64,000 nucleotides of DNA, taken from NCBI GenBank assembly GCA_023375675.1, contig JALQBC010000010.1, positions 1,048,315 to 1,112,314 of the forward strand, written 5' to 3'. The notes under the pieces are model-generated. The model was not told the origin of the DNA and did no database searches. It saw only the letters and a program-made list of their open reading frames with translations. Below are positions 1 to 11,948 of this stretch, piece after piece. The stretch's first letter is position 1; each line of letters starts with the position of its first letter. The stretch comes from Cytospora piceicola (Eukaryota; Ascomycota; Sordariomycetes; Diaporthales; Cytosporaceae). Made by a program: the position numbers and the translations under genes.

Positions 1-153
1 CCAAACCCCGTATCTACTTACCAGCGGCCTTCAACACCAGTCCGTCACTCTCCGACCTCTGGCCTGTGTGCATAAGTGCTACATCTCGCCCTCCTGCTCC
101 TACTGCCCACCAGTCGCTTCTGTTCCTAATTGAGAAGCGCCGTCCTGGAATTC

Positions 154-3100
154 ATGGACAGCCGGCCAGCTGCCGCAGATTCAAACCAAGCCTATCAACA
201 AGTTACCTCTTTGGGTCACATCAGCAGTCCCTCAACGCCGCAAACCCCGGCTGCATCTACTTCCGCCTCCAGTTCATTCACCGATACCACCTCCGCCAGT
301 CCCTATCCCCCACCAGCTTTTGACCTGTTGCCTTTGTTGGTCTCCCAACACCAGGCACAACTTTTGCAGTACAACAAGCTCATCGCTCCTGGCAGAGGAG
401 GTGGAGGATTGCAGACCCCACCACTACCGACTGTGCTCCCAGTGCACAGTATTCAGGCAGCGCCAACACCACCACCACTAGCAGCAGCAGTACCTCCGCC
501 GTCGTCGTCGAGGTCATCTTCCAAAGTGTCGAACAAGGACAGCCGCGCTACCAAGCAGTCTCCTGCCACGCAGAGCTGCCATGGGACTAGAGGGCCCAAG
601 AATACTGACAGATCAGATCGCGAGGGCATGACAAGGGGCAAGGACAAGGACACAACCCACAACAAAATGCCTCCGAAACAACAACACCCTGATCTCGCCC
701 ATCCCCTTCCATCACGACCTGCGCAACGGGCCTCACACACCCAGCAGCCCACAAACAGCTCTGCTGCACATTCAAACTCGGTCCCGTCCACGCCCCATCA
801 GCGCGCGCGAAACCTCTCCTTCGAATCCCAATCCCGCGAGCCCTCTCCGACCGTGGCGCAGAACCATTCTCCCCGATCAGCCTACTCCGAGCCCAATGGC
901 GGTGTTGCCTCTTTGCCACCGCGTTCTTTTCCCACGCGGCCTTGTCCCTATGAGACCGCACTAAGGCATTTCTGGAGGCGCATACCTTATAATATAGGGG
1001 CCGAGAGGCTAGAGAGATGCCCCTCAGACAAGGTGAAGAGCAAGTTGTCGGAAGCCGACGAGCGGAAACTTTCAACCGACATGCGCGAGCTGTACGACAG
1101 GTTACTGCCCTCCCCTGAGGTCAAAGACAACCGGAAGATATTGGTACAGAAGTTGGAGGTCATTTTCAACGAGGAGTGGCCTGGTCATGACATACGGGTC
1201 CACCTCTTTGGTTCGTCTGGCAACCTGCTATGGTCGGACGACTCTGATGGTCGGTTATTCTAACTTCCAATTCCAATTTCCCCCAACTTTGTATCATGCA
1301 TCGCTGACGGCCACCCAGTGGACATATGTATCACCACCGACTGGAAAGAGATGGAGGGCGTCTGCATAATAGCGGATCTGCTAAAGAGGCGTATGATGCG
1401 ACCCCCCCCCCCCAAAGACTCTCTCTCCCCTTCCAGGAACTTGTTCAATACTGACAGATGTGGCAGGCGGCATGGAGAAGGTGGTCTGCGTTTCGACCGC
1501 AAAGGTGCCTATTGTCAAGATATGGGATCCCGAGCTCAAGCTGGCCTGCGACATGAATGTCAACAATACCTTGGCGCTTGAGAATACTCGAATGGTCCGT
1601 ACCTATATGGAGATTGACGAACGTGTTCGTCCACTGGCAATGGTCGTTAAATACTGGACAAGGAGACGAGTCATCAATGACGCCGGTAAGTTTTCCCTGC
1701 CCTGGTCGACTTGAAGCAACTTCCCCTCCTGACCGTATCTCCCCTTGCGCAGCCTTCAGTGGAACGCTTAGTTCATATACGTGGATATGCTTGATCATTG
1801 CATTCCTCCAAACCCAAAACCCGCCCGTCCTACCAGCTTTGCACCAATGTCCGACCAAAAAGCTGCCCACGGTTCACGGCCACAAGACAGATTTCGCGGA
1901 CGACCTGAGCCAACTGCAAGGCTTCGGCGACAAGAACAAGAGCACCTTGGGCGAATTGCTCTTCGACTTTTTCAAGTTCTATGCCCACGAGTTTGATTAT
2001 GATGAGATGGCGTTATCAGTGCGCTTGGGCAAACTGCTTCACAAGAAAGAAAAGAATTGGCACATTGGTACAGGAAATCAGAACCTCTGCGTCGAGGAGC
2101 CCTTCAACCGGGAGCGCAACCTGGGCAATACCGCCGATGACACCTCGTTTCGTGGTATCCACCTGGAACTGCGCCGCGCCTTCGACCTGGTCGGCGAGGC
2201 CAAGTTGCATGAGTGCTGCGAGCAGTATGTCAAGCCCAAGGAAGTACCCGCAGACCCGAAGCTCTTTACAAAGCCGGCGCCACGCCCAGCCATTATACGC
2301 AGTTCCTCACAGCAACACTCTGGCAGGGGGGGCCGGAACGGAGGCGGCCGAGGCAATCGAAATCATCTTCGCAACGGCAACAGCAGTCGGAGGGCTTCGT
2401 CAAGCAATGCCTACGAGAACGCTCAGCCCCCCAGCAACGCGTTCCCTCAACCTGCCGTGGTTCCAAGCAGTATGGTAACTCCTGGGGACCTGCAGTGGGG
2501 TCAATATGCCCAACACTATTCGTACCCCGAGAACATGGCGATGCTAAGTAACGCCTTGCAGATGCAAGACCGGCTTAACTGGTACACGCAGTACCAGCTC
2601 ACTGCACACCAGCAGGCTGTGGCGCATGCGCAGCGCATGCAGGCTGGCTCTGCGCAGCCCGGGGAGAGGTCGCGGACTAACTCGTTTGATCAGCCACCAA
2701 TAACAGCCCCTCCGAGGGCCGATCACTACATGTGGCCGCTTCACCTGCAGCCAACATTCTACCACCACGCGGGGTTTGGAACCTACCCCAGCTCGCCTTC
2801 CGCACCTAATGCAACCCCCGAATTTAGGAGAAGCCTGCACAGGTCAAGCGCGGCAACCGAGGCTGGGAGTTCTTCTGGTGGCGGCACACTGAGATCACAG
2901 TCCCAACCCGCCTCGCGGACATCTGCCCCCACAGGCCAACAGGCTCAGGGGTACGGAGCGTCCGCCCAGGCGCTCAATGGCGTCCCGGCTTACATAGCTC
3001 GCCAGGCCAACCTCACGGCGTTCCCAGGACTGGACGATAGGACGGACTCGGAGGCCGACGAAGCCTCGAGCAGGACACTCCCTGAATCTCCCCCGGAGGA

Positions 3101-4262
3101 AGACAGTGCCGGCTACCTGGGGTACTTCGTCGCCGATTCCTCGACCCCACCTCGGAAGCCCACACAAGGAATCCCAACCCTGGGTGACCTGAGTCTGAAT
3201 AGAGGAGCTCGTCGCAGATTGTCAACCGAGGGTCCCCAGTCCGTTCTTGATCGGCGACTACAGAGGACGTCCCGTTCGCCATCTCCCCTAGGACATGGTA
3301 GAACATTCTCGGTCGGTACGAATTCCGCGCCACTCGCTTCCGCGCCTTTCCCGCAAAGCAACAACCGGACGGCGAGGGAAAACGCGCCCTTGGTCGTGAA
3401 CGGGTCCTCAATTGTGCCGTCTTCTGCCATGCCAGCCGGCTGGTTTAAGCCCGCCGACGACGGCGGGTTCGACAACCCGCTTCACATCAGCCAGGGTCAA
3501 GAAGCCAACGGTGTTTCTGTGGCCCCAGAGCCGTTGCCCACCCGGTCACAATTGGCGGCAGAAACGAGCCCCCCAGCCGCAGAGCGCCCTCTGGTGGTCA
3601 ATGGTTCCACACAATCCCCCGGCTTGTCTCCGAGCACAGCAGGAATGCAGTCCTTCGGGCAGCGCATGGCAGCAGGCCATGTGCCAAATGGTATGACCTA
3701 TGCAACGGCCTTTGGTGGAGACAGGTTTCAAAACCAGGGCCAGGGCCAGACCAGGGTGTCAGACTCGAATCGGCAGCGCTTGGCGGGACGAAACCAACAG
3801 GCCGCTATTGCGCCACTCGATCTTGCTGTTGCAAACCCAGTGCTTCCCGAATCGCAGCATCTATCGCCGGTGTACGAGATGCGAACACCATCGCCAACGG
3901 TCCACAGGAGGTTTGACGCTCCGGCCAACCACGATAAGGTCGTTCATGGTCAAGCTGCGAACTCGTCAGAAGAGCATAGGAGGGATCATCAGAAACCGAG
4001 AAACCCACAAAAGCCCCTTGAAAAGAATGGGGTCGGCAGGGACGGCGATGGTGGTCCTCCGGCCAAGGCACGACAGAATGGTGCGGCGCCCCAAGAGAGT
4101 GCTCCTCCGCGTGCGGCAAAGGGTGAAACCGACAACGCGGGCGTGTGGCAGAAGACGACGAAATCCAAAAAGAAGCAGACAGACAACAAGTTTGCTGGCA
4201 CCAAGGCGCCTTCGCAAAGCGAGCAGCCTCCGAAGAACGACTCGGAGCGGAAGGGTGGCTGA
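154..4262 (+). CDS. Cid1-family RNA nucleotidyltransferase (non-canonical poly(A)/poly(U) polymerase)
   Basis: Four exons (154-1249, 1319-1390, 1437-1685, 1753-4262) join in frame to about 1308 codons. The catalytic signature of polymerase-beta-type nucleotidyltransferases, a GSS helix followed by two metal-binding aspartates (FGSSGNLL...SDVDICI), lies near residues 352-369; intron 1 splits the Val codon between the two Asp (365 and 367). The central palm continues through MNVNNTLALENTRM and the PAP/25A-associated domain (LGELLFDFFKFYAHEFDY) sits near residues 536-575. Residues before about 300 and after about 640 are Ser/Pro/Gln/Gly-rich and look disordered, which makes this far longer than the roughly 400-residue Cid1 core. 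Known family members add A or U tails to RNA 3' ends; which nucleotide is used cannot be told here. The start is uncertain: ATG 154 is the first in frame after a stop at 127, but an upstream exon outside the window is possible. Intron 2 contains a long poly-C run. Confidence 0.85.
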
Positions 4263-6226
4263 GGTGGAACCCAAATTGGCGCCTCGAGCTCCGTTGCAGG
4301 CCGTCGCCTGGCAGCTTCGGGGTCGACCCCTCTTCATGCACACATCTGTCGCTTTTTGGATAAGAGCATGTAGCTCTCGGGCACAGCCGTGATGGTTGTG
4401 CACAAAGGCGCACTGGCTTATATTGGACAGAATTGTTCAGGATCTTGCCACCGTGTGCATGTTGGGCCATCTATGTGCCTTGAGCGGGTGCTGAGGCGGG
4501 AGTTGCCCGATTTGGTTCTCGACGCAGAAGCCTGACGGGCGTGAGTGAAAGAGATGCACGTATTTCCAATCTCGATACCAATTCGATCTTCATTGCAGCT
4601 GGTGGAACCCAGCCTGGGGGCCAGCTGACGGCGTTTCCTAAGGTTCTGATAGACTTATGTTTTGTTTTTACAATCCTCCTGTGTGCAGAGGATCTCGCAC
4701 GGTTCATCATGCGATCATGGTTCCTTTTTATAGAAAGTCATTTCGACGGCAGCATATACCACAGAGGGATGAGAGCGCAGAAATGGAAAAGCCCGGTTTC
4801 GGCAGAGCATGAGGCATTGCAGCGAGTTTCGGCCCTATTTGCGATTTTCCACACGGTGGTCACAGCCATGTCTTCCCCACGCATTTGGGATACTTTACAG
4901 GACTTTATGGTTTTTTGGCTCGGAGATTCAGGGTACATGTGATCCAGTCCAGAGTCTGGAGGTTCAGCACACATCCGTCATTATGTGTGTCTGTGTGTGT
5001 TTGTATGTGTGGAATCTGGAAGAGGAGGGCGAATACAGCAGCTTTTTTTTCCACAGTATGGCTATATGGTAACAGCAGAGGAAGTTGTTTCCGGCTTTCG
5101 CCTGAGAGCTCAGCTTGTCTTCACGGTCCAGCTGGGTGGTTCCCACAAGAGGTTCAGCCTGGACTTTCAATCTCAACCGAGGAATCGGATGGTTCGGGAT
5201 GTACGACGGAGCAACGACCAATAACCAGTTACCTGGGCCGAATGGAGGGTGCCCCATACAACACGGTCTGCCAGCAACGGCCTGGACCGGATAGAGAGGG
5301 AAAAGGCGATGGAAAAAAGGCGGCAATCTGGTGGACTAGCGAGGAAGAGCTGGTACATGAGACCTTTGGTTTATGTCTCAACACTGGATGGAGTTTTACG
5401 CGAAGCATTCATGAAATTTGGTAAGGGACGTTTGAGGGATGAATTCATTGTTGTCAATACCACACACAAATAAAGTAGACTGGGAAGGGAGGACGGGGGA
5501 AACTCGGTGCAAAGGGGCAAAGGCATCGATGGACATTTCCAAAGAAAAAAGCGGATAAAAAAATCGAATACACAAAAAAATGTTGAAAATGTAACAATGC
5601 CTGACCCTCGACCATGGTGATACCCTTATTGAAGGAAACGAATTTGAGCATATGGCCGTTCGGTCAGTCAAGCAGGCCAGTCAGCCATATAGATACTAAG
5701 TAGACAAGTAGATACATACTGAAGTAGATATTGGGGCTCTGCGGCAGTCTGTGTTATGCCATGTGGAACCGGCAAATGAATACGGCTCGCTCCGTACACA
5801 CAAGTATAATCTACCTAGGTGATGTACTATGGTAGGTATTAATGGCTGTGTATAACAACCTTGGAAGTACATTAAATTAGTCGGCCCAAGGCCATCAAGA
5901 CGGTCCGGTCCGCTAAACCGTTTGGGGATCTGAGAGTTGAGGCGACGTTGGACGTTGAACGGCGGATCCGGGACGGACGGACGGTGTTATCCCAAGCCAA
6001 ACGGCCAAGAGATAAGCTGCTGTTGCGTGCCTGCCTTGCTAAGGTTGGTAGCGAGTGAACACTCGAGTAGGTAAACCAAGTACCTTAGGCATTGACTCGA
6101 GATGACTGTGGGAGGTCTTTGAAGACCGTCTATGCTTGACACAGGCCTCCTGTCACTCAGCCCAATTGGTGCTCCGCCGACACCTCTGTGGACAACAACA
6201 GATGTCAGTCCACATCAGGACGAGCT
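4263..6226. other. Intergenic region, no gene seen
   Basis: This stretch lies between the stop of the RNA nucleotidyltransferase gene and the ATG of the BTB gene. Open frames here are short and resemble no family. It holds a TG-rich stretch near 4980-5020 and one near-match (TACCTAGGTG at 5812) to the dispersed palindrome TACCTAGGTA. It presumably contains the 3' UTR of the upstream gene and the promoter of the downstream gene. Confidence 0.6.
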
Positions 6227-9175
6227 ATGCACACTCCGAGTCTACTGCCTTTTTCTTCAACCCGTCCTCCCACTTCCATGCTGCGAGGTCTTTCCATCTC
6301 GCCCTCGTCCCGAGATGATCCGAGGCTCGAGCGAGCGGGGTCACAAATGCAGTACAGTGAGAAGGAGAGGAGACACCAGCAACTCAAGTCGTGCGTACAG
6401 AGGCTGAGAGCAGCCAGGATCCCGGGATCGGATCCGGGGGGCGTTGATGGGGCTTTTGAGGAGTTTGTGAGGGTCAGGGAGGAGGCCGGGGACATTGTTC
6501 GTGCCTTGGTCACGTCACAGCGACCTGGTGGTGGACACGGTCGATTCCAGAGTCGAGGTGCCTGTAGGAGGAACGGCTCGGTTCAGGAGACGATTGACAG
6601 GCTGGAAATGCTTAGGATCGCCTCTGGAAACAGCCCGGGTGACAATGATGTGGATGGACTGATGGCTGCCTTTGGCAACATGGGAATTGCGAATGCCACA
6701 GGCCCTGCACGGCCACGAAGCAAGAGTCAAGGTGGCCGACTCGACCCTGCATGGCTCACAACGATCCAGGACTGGAAGGCTGCTATCCAGAGGCTGCTCG
6801 ACTCGCATCGGGCCAGCCTGGCGGAGATGTACCGGGCATATGAGAAGGATACGACGCCCGAGATGGTGGAGAGGATATTTAATGACCTCAAATCCCGGGC
6901 AGAGACGATCCACAATATGAAGACGGGCAGATCTTCCCTGATGTCCAGTCAGTTTGGCAGGACCCTGGCTTACTTGCCTACGCTTGAAAGGCGGTTTCAA
7001 AACTATGACACGCTCAAAGAGGCGGTTTTGGAGCTCGACAAGTACTTACGCTTGGGAGAGGCCGGCGTGGACGATGGAGATAGGCTGGTCAAGGACTACG
7101 TAATTGTCGAACGCGGGGACGCCATCCTCGAGTTTGCCAACCTCGATTCGCACGACAGCCCAGTCCTGCGGTTCCGAGTGTCCTCGCACATGCTGGCCGA
7201 GACTTCACCCATCTTCAGGGCCGTCTTCCAGGGCCAGTTCAGCCACCCAAGAGTCTTGGACCGCGGCCTGAGGGAGCTCGAGGGCCAGGTACCAAGGGAG
7301 CCACCCCCCTTCGTCACCTGCCCCGACGGCGCCGAGGTAAAGCTCTACAGCATGCCGCAGCTCGAGCTCAACAAGGACGGCTCCCTGGGGGTGCTCTTGT
7401 ATGCCGCGCACATGCAGAATGACAAGGTGCCACGTGAGGTGTCCTTTGCTCAGTTCACAGCCATCGCCGAGGTGTGCCTTCGCTACCAGTGCACTTCTCC
7501 CTTGGAGGTCGTCGTGGAGCACCGGTGGCTGCCAAAGTGGGTGCATATGGCCAACGAGGACCAGCCCGACGGGCTGCTGCTCATCAGCTACGCATTTGGC
7601 TTGCGGCGGATCTTCACGCGGATGAGCAAGAATGCGGTGTTGAACATCGTCGATGAGGAGGAGCTAAGGGGCAAGAACTGGCCCGAGAAGATCAAAGAGA
7701 AGGTCTGGGCCGTGAGGAGTGCCAAGTTGGCGCAGGTCCATGCTGCTTGTTCTGGGGCAATACAGGAGTACTTCCGGCCGCCGACGGGGAAGGGGAAGGA
7801 GAGTGATGGTCAGGGAAGTAGTCCGCAGTTTGACTCGCCTATCTCACCGTCGTCCTTTTCAAAGGCCTCGACGTTTCTACCAACACTACTATCGGATAAG
7901 CCTCCTCCCCCAAGTTATTCCTCGCTCTTCTCGTTGACCAGCACCCCGCGCTGTCCTAAGGGTAGCCACTGGTGCGACGCCACGAACCTGGGCTGGCTCC
8001 TCCTCGTCCTCAACGAGCTGCAGCTCCTCTGGACCGTCATCACACCCGCGGCTACTCCACGCGAACAAGCGACGACGAGCACACGTCCACCACCCCCTCG
8101 ATCCCTCGCACAGCTCCTGGACGCCCTGCGCTCGATCCCGAGCCCGCCACAGCCTGTCCACCCTGGAGGGCCGGGGGTATGTGATCCGGCACCGGTGTTT
8201 CGTGCGGCTGTGAACGATGTCTATAACAGCATCAGCGGCCTGACGCTGTTTGATGTCGATGGGAAGAGGCATGGGTGGGCGTTATCGAAGCAACATGCCA
8301 GTGGCCCGCAGAGTGCCCCGAAGGTTCCTCTGGGTTCATTCGGCAGGACGGGCCCGAGGGATGAGAAGGTGGCCCCCGCCCATATGGCCAACTACGTGGA
8401 CGGTGGTCCCGAGACGACTGTGGGATCCCGTGGGGCCCGCAGTGAGGATCCGGAACAGGTTGGTGTTGATGACGACGACGACGACGACGACGGCATCTGG
8501 GCCTACCGCCCGCCCGTCGCCTTCGCGCCCGACGAGCCGGTCTGCCTGCGCATCCTGGGCTCCGCCGACAGCTTCGACGACCTCCACGCGCTGGCGCTGG
8601 CGAGCCGCGCCTTCTACGCCGCCTTCAAGCGGAACGAGCTCGCGCTCATGCGCCGCGTCGTGAGGACCAACCGCCGGCTGACGCTCAGGGTACTCTCGGC
8701 GGGCGGCGGCGGCGGCGGCGGGCCGCTGCCGTCGGGGACGGGACGGGGAGGCGGCGACGACAAGGTCTTAGTGCCGGCTGCGGGGGACATGACCACGCCG
8801 ACGACTGGCGGCGAGGACGCTGGTCGGGGCGATGTGTTGGGCTTGCATGGTGGGCTTGGCCCCCGCGGCTGGGGCCTGGAAGGACCGGGGGACAGCCGTT
8901 CGATGACGGAGGAAGAGGCACACCGGATACTGTGGCCTGATCAGGCTCCTGGTCAACGACACAACGACAGCACAATGGGAGGAGGTGTCGCGGCGAAGGG
9001 TAAACAGAAACCACCAACACTATTAACACCAATGCCCAGGGATGACAGTGGCGAGAAGTTCCTCGCTGGTGAGATAACCATCGTCCAAGAGGCTGAAGAG
9101 AAAGCTCTTGTCATCTTGGGAGACAAGAACTTGCGGGGAGAGTCTGACGGGAGGAGAGGGATCACGAGTGAATAG
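6227..9175 (+). CDS. Fungal BTB/POZ-domain protein with C-terminal F-box-like segment
   Basis: Single open frame of 982 codons from ATG 6227; the open frame extends 13 codons upstream but has no ATG there. Around residues 290-335 it has the BTB-like pattern typical of a large fungal family (LEFANLDSHDSPVLRFRVSS, then 'HMLAETSPIFRAVFQG'), followed by a conserved helical region to about residue 510 (LRYQCTSPLEVVVEHRWLP). Near residues 767-815 a second conserved piece (VCLRILGSADSFDDLHALAL) resembles the F-box-like half seen in the same family. Between and after these are low-complexity tracts: an Asp run near residue 748 encoded by a GAC repeat and a Gly run near 825. BTB proteins usually act as protein-protein adaptors, often for cullin-3 ligases; that role here is inference only. 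No introns are needed. Confidence 0.75.
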   Translation: MHTPSLLPFSSTRPPTSMLRGLSISPSSRDDPRLERAGSQMQYSEKERRHQQLKSCVQRLRAARIPGSDPGGVDGAFEEFVRVREEAGDIVRALVTSQRPGGGHGRFQSRGACRRNGSVQETIDRLEMLRIASGNSPGDNDVDGLMAAFGNMGIANATGPARPRSKSQGGRLDPAWLTTIQDWKAAIQRLLDSHRASLAEMYRAYEKDTTPEMVERIFNDLKSRAETIHNMKTGRSSLMSSQFGRTLAYLPTLERRFQNYDTLKEAVLELDKYLRLGEAGVDDGDRLVKDYVIVERGDAILEFANLDSHDSPVLRFRVSSHMLAETSPIFRAVFQGQFSHPRVLDRGLRELEGQVPREPPPFVTCPDGAEVKLYSMPQLELNKDGSLGVLLYAAHMQNDKVPREVSFAQFTAIAEVCLRYQCTSPLEVVVEHRWLPKWVHMANEDQPDGLLLISYAFGLRRIFTRMSKNAVLNIVDEEELRGKNWPEKIKEKVWAVRSAKLAQVHAACSGAIQEYFRPPTGKGKESDGQGSSPQFDSPISPSSFSKASTFLPTLLSDKPPPPSYSSLFSLTSTPRCPKGSHWCDATNLGWLLLVLNELQLLWTVITPAATPREQATTSTRPPPPRSLAQLLDALRSIPSPPQPVHPGGPGVCDPAPVFRAAVNDVYNSISGLTLFDVDGKRHGWALSKQHASGPQSAPKVPLGSFGRTGPRDEKVAPAHMANYVDGGPETTVGSRGARSEDPEQVGVDDDDDDDDGIWAYRPPVAFAPDEPVCLRILGSADSFDDLHALALASRAFYAAFKRNELALMRRVVRTNRRLTLRVLSAGGGGGGGPLPSGTGRGGGDDKVLVPAAGDMTTPTTGGEDAGRGDVLGLHGGLGPRGWGLEGPGDSRSMTEEEAHRILWPDQAPGQRHNDSTMGGGVAAKGKQKPPTLLTPMPRDDSGEKFLAGEITIVQEAEEKALVILGDKNLRGESDGRRGITSE

Positions 9176-9923
9176 ATAATTAAAGTACTAGTAGGCGATA
9201 TATACGCCGTAGACCTGTATGCAAGGGATGGATGGAGTCTTTCTGGGTCGTTTGTTTGCTCACAGCGTTGGTGTCTAGGGTTTAGATAGCGGGACACATA
9301 GATTTCAACTCGCAAGGCTACAATTGCTCACGGCACTTTGATGAATTTCATGTAGAAGCTGTCTGGGTTAAAGAACGAATACCCACTCTCTGACCACAGC
9401 TGGAGTTCCCGGTTATGCGGGATCCTGCAAATACCCCTCTTCTGTCAAACGTTGTACAGCATGCCTCTTGTATAAATATAGAGGCATGTCTCGGCAGCAA
9501 GAACCGCAGTACACGTTCCCGTTCTCCAATGCCTGTCTCGCCAATGAAACGACCCTCTTGGTCCGAGTATTCAATGCTTGTTGACGCCCCGATCATTTAT
9601 TGGGGACGGTGTACTATGATTCAGAGGCTGTTGGGCCAAGGCGCGTCGCCGTCATTAGAGATTGTGTGTCAAGTAGGCGGGTAAGCAACCCTTGGGAAGA
9701 TCAGACATGGTGCTGACCTCGAAGATGGTCGGTGTTTGGTTTGCTTGAGATATATATACACATGTGAGTAGGCAAAACGAGTAATACCGCAGCCCAGCAT
9801 TGATAACATAAATACAAGGCATCCTTGTTGCTTATACAGAGTGTCAAGTTTTGTGGTGGATGAATGGATGAGGAGCCGATCACAGAATGGGTAGGCGGGA
9901 GTAGAAGCCTTGAAACTTTCTGC
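9176..9923. other. Convergent intergenic region
   Basis: This is the space between two convergent 3' ends (BTB gene on plus, F-box-like gene on minus). I see no coding signal and no obvious repeat. Confidence 0.5.
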
Positions 9924-11070
9924 TTACAGAGCCCAGTAGATGTCCACACTGACACGCTCAATATGGTTTGCCCAGCCGGCAAACCGCGCCTTCGCCCACA
10001 CGGTCACGATGTCGCCAAGCTTCAGATTCCTCACGAAGTCCCCGTTTCCAGTGGCCGTACCACGACCCGACTCACCGAGTTGCTCGGCGGTGAGCGGGTC
10101 GACATCGTCCTTCCAAGACCACACGACCTTGTGAGTCGTGGACTGGCTGGTGGCGGCCTTGTTCATCTGGATGGTCCACTCGGGAGACGGGTGGAGGCCG
10201 TGGTGGAAGGCGGGACGATCAGCCTCGAGTGTCGGATACACGGATCGCATGCCATACACGGGGAAGTATGGGTCGGGCAGCACCTCGTTGGGGCCGGAGG
10301 CGGACGACCCCCCTGCCTCGTTTGCGGCTGCCTCGACAACGGCGGCATCCTTTTCGGGTGTGTTCTTGGGATGAGTGGCGGTCTTGTCGAAGCGCTCCAG
10401 ACCGGCCTCGAACCATGTCCAAGATCCGCGGTAGCTGCCTCGGTCTTGACGTAGTCCTCCCCAGCCTTGATCGTGGCTCTTGATGGTGAAGACTATCTTC
10501 CGGCACGGGTGCTCGAGGCTATCGATCGAACCACCGATCCACTTCTGGTACTGAGACAGCGGATGATCCCCGTCCTCGGATAAGGGTAAGGGTTGGGTGG
10601 CTGTGAAGCTGTAGTAGTGGTCGTCGTGATGGACCTTCTTGATCAGGCCGAGTGGCTTGGAGCGCAGCTATAACAGATGTCAGTCGTGTATGTGTTGATC
10701 AGTGGGGGTTCTGGGCCATATTTACCACGAAACGGTCTTCCTGGCCTCGTCCGGTGTGAACGGTCATGGGATGATCGAGGACGGTACTGGTATGTGGCCA
10801 GTATTCGGCAAAGTCGAGGATGGAGAGGACGATTTCATGTGGCAGCTTGAGTCCCTCAGCCAACATGGCCCTGGCAACAACGACGTCCATGGGTGAAGGC
10901 TCGAAGATGCCAGACTGTGTGTCTGGTGAGGCAGATGAAGGTGAAGATGGAGAAGAAGAAGAAGAAGCAGGGCCAGCCACATTGCTGCCATTGTTGTTGC
11001 CAGCTTGTGGGTTGGACATGATGCCCAATGTTCTGGCGACGAAGTTTCCTATGTTGGGGAGGAAAGACAT
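9924..11070 (-). CDS. Conserved fungal protein with F-box-like motif, function unknown
   Basis: Two exons on the minus strand (11070-10726 and 10667-9924) joined by a phase-0 intron give about 362 residues. The segment LPHEIVLSILDFAEYWPHTS near residue 75 resembles a fungal F-box-like motif. The second exon has the pattern of a widespread uncharacterised ascomycete family: a HPCRKIVFTIKSHDQGWGG segment, an aromatic SWTWFEAGLER segment and a C-terminal beta-rich end finishing at VDIYWAL. I recognise the family pattern but know no established function. The start is uncertain: an in-frame ATG at 11121 would add a hydrophobic stretch (MISAIVITLLLLLLW) that could act as a membrane anchor; 11070 is chosen because that stretch overlaps a pyrimidine-rich tract that may be leader. 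It diverges from the acetyltransferase gene at 11949. Confidence 0.75.
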
Positions 11071-11948
11071 GGCTGGCCAGAGGAGAAGAAGAAGCAAGGT
11101 TATGACAATTGCAGAGATCATGTGTGTTGTGGAAGTGGAGTAAATGTGTTGTATTGTAGTAGTAGTAGTAGTGGTAGTGGTTGTTGTTGTTGTTGTTGTC
11201 ATTGTAGTGGTTGAGTGGTTGAGGATGTTCCTTTGATAAGTATTCATTGATACGGTAAAGTATGGTACAGTATGGTATGGTATGGTATGGTATGCTTTGA
11301 TATGATATGAACACAACTTGTCAACTACCTAGGTACTCAGACTCATCATGGTCATGGCTTCCCCTGGAGGGTGTTCAGTGCTATGATATGGAAGTCACTA
11401 TTGTCGTACAATCTATACCACGAGTACGTCTCATAACGTTTGTACCACAGCGCCTTTGTCAACTAACACATTCACTTACTATGCTATGTACATGGTATAT
11501 ACATAGTACACAGTAATGATGCTGCCCCCCCGGAATATGGAACGATTGACCCCGCGTCACTCTAAACTGTGGGGCGATAAAGCCTTACGTCATCCCGCTT
11601 CTGATAAACCTGGAACCCTCGATAGCCTCCGACAAACCCTCGACAAACCCGATGATAACTCCCGATAACACACCCCCGGCGTGAACCACATAACGACGCC
11701 ATGCACTATGCAAGGTCCGAATTGCGGCATCGGCCACCAAAAAACATGCGATGCGATGTGTGATGCGCCAATGATTATAAACCCGGGATGATGAGTCTTG
11801 TTTCATTCCCCTTGCCCTCCTATTCACGAAGAAGCCTTGACTGAGTAAGGCTGTTGTTTGGCTTCCAAATTATCTCCTGGTCCTCTTTTTACTTCCTCCT
11901 TTTCCTTTTCTGTTCCTGTATTGCCTATAACAAACACCCAAAGCCACC
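11071..11948. promoter_or_regulatory. Divergent promoter region between F-box-like gene and serine acetyltransferase gene
   Basis: These 878 bp separate two divergently transcribed starts. They contain GTA/GTG and TTG trinucleotide repeats (about 11155-11200), a run of TATGG repeats (about 11262-11292) and one exact TACCTAGGTA palindrome at 11326-11335. The ATG at 11949 has the good context CCACCATG. Confidence 0.6.
11326..11335. promoter_or_regulatory. TACCTAGGTA palindrome
   Basis: Exact copy of the 10-bp palindrome that recurs between genes throughout this window. It may be a binding site for a dimeric regulator; that is inference. Confidence 0.4.

Noticed and set aside
4541..5424. Overlapping plus-strand ORFs after the RNA nucleotidyltransferase gene
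   Set aside because: Low-complexity TG-rich content, no family resemblance and no continuity by splicing; treated as UTR/intergenic.
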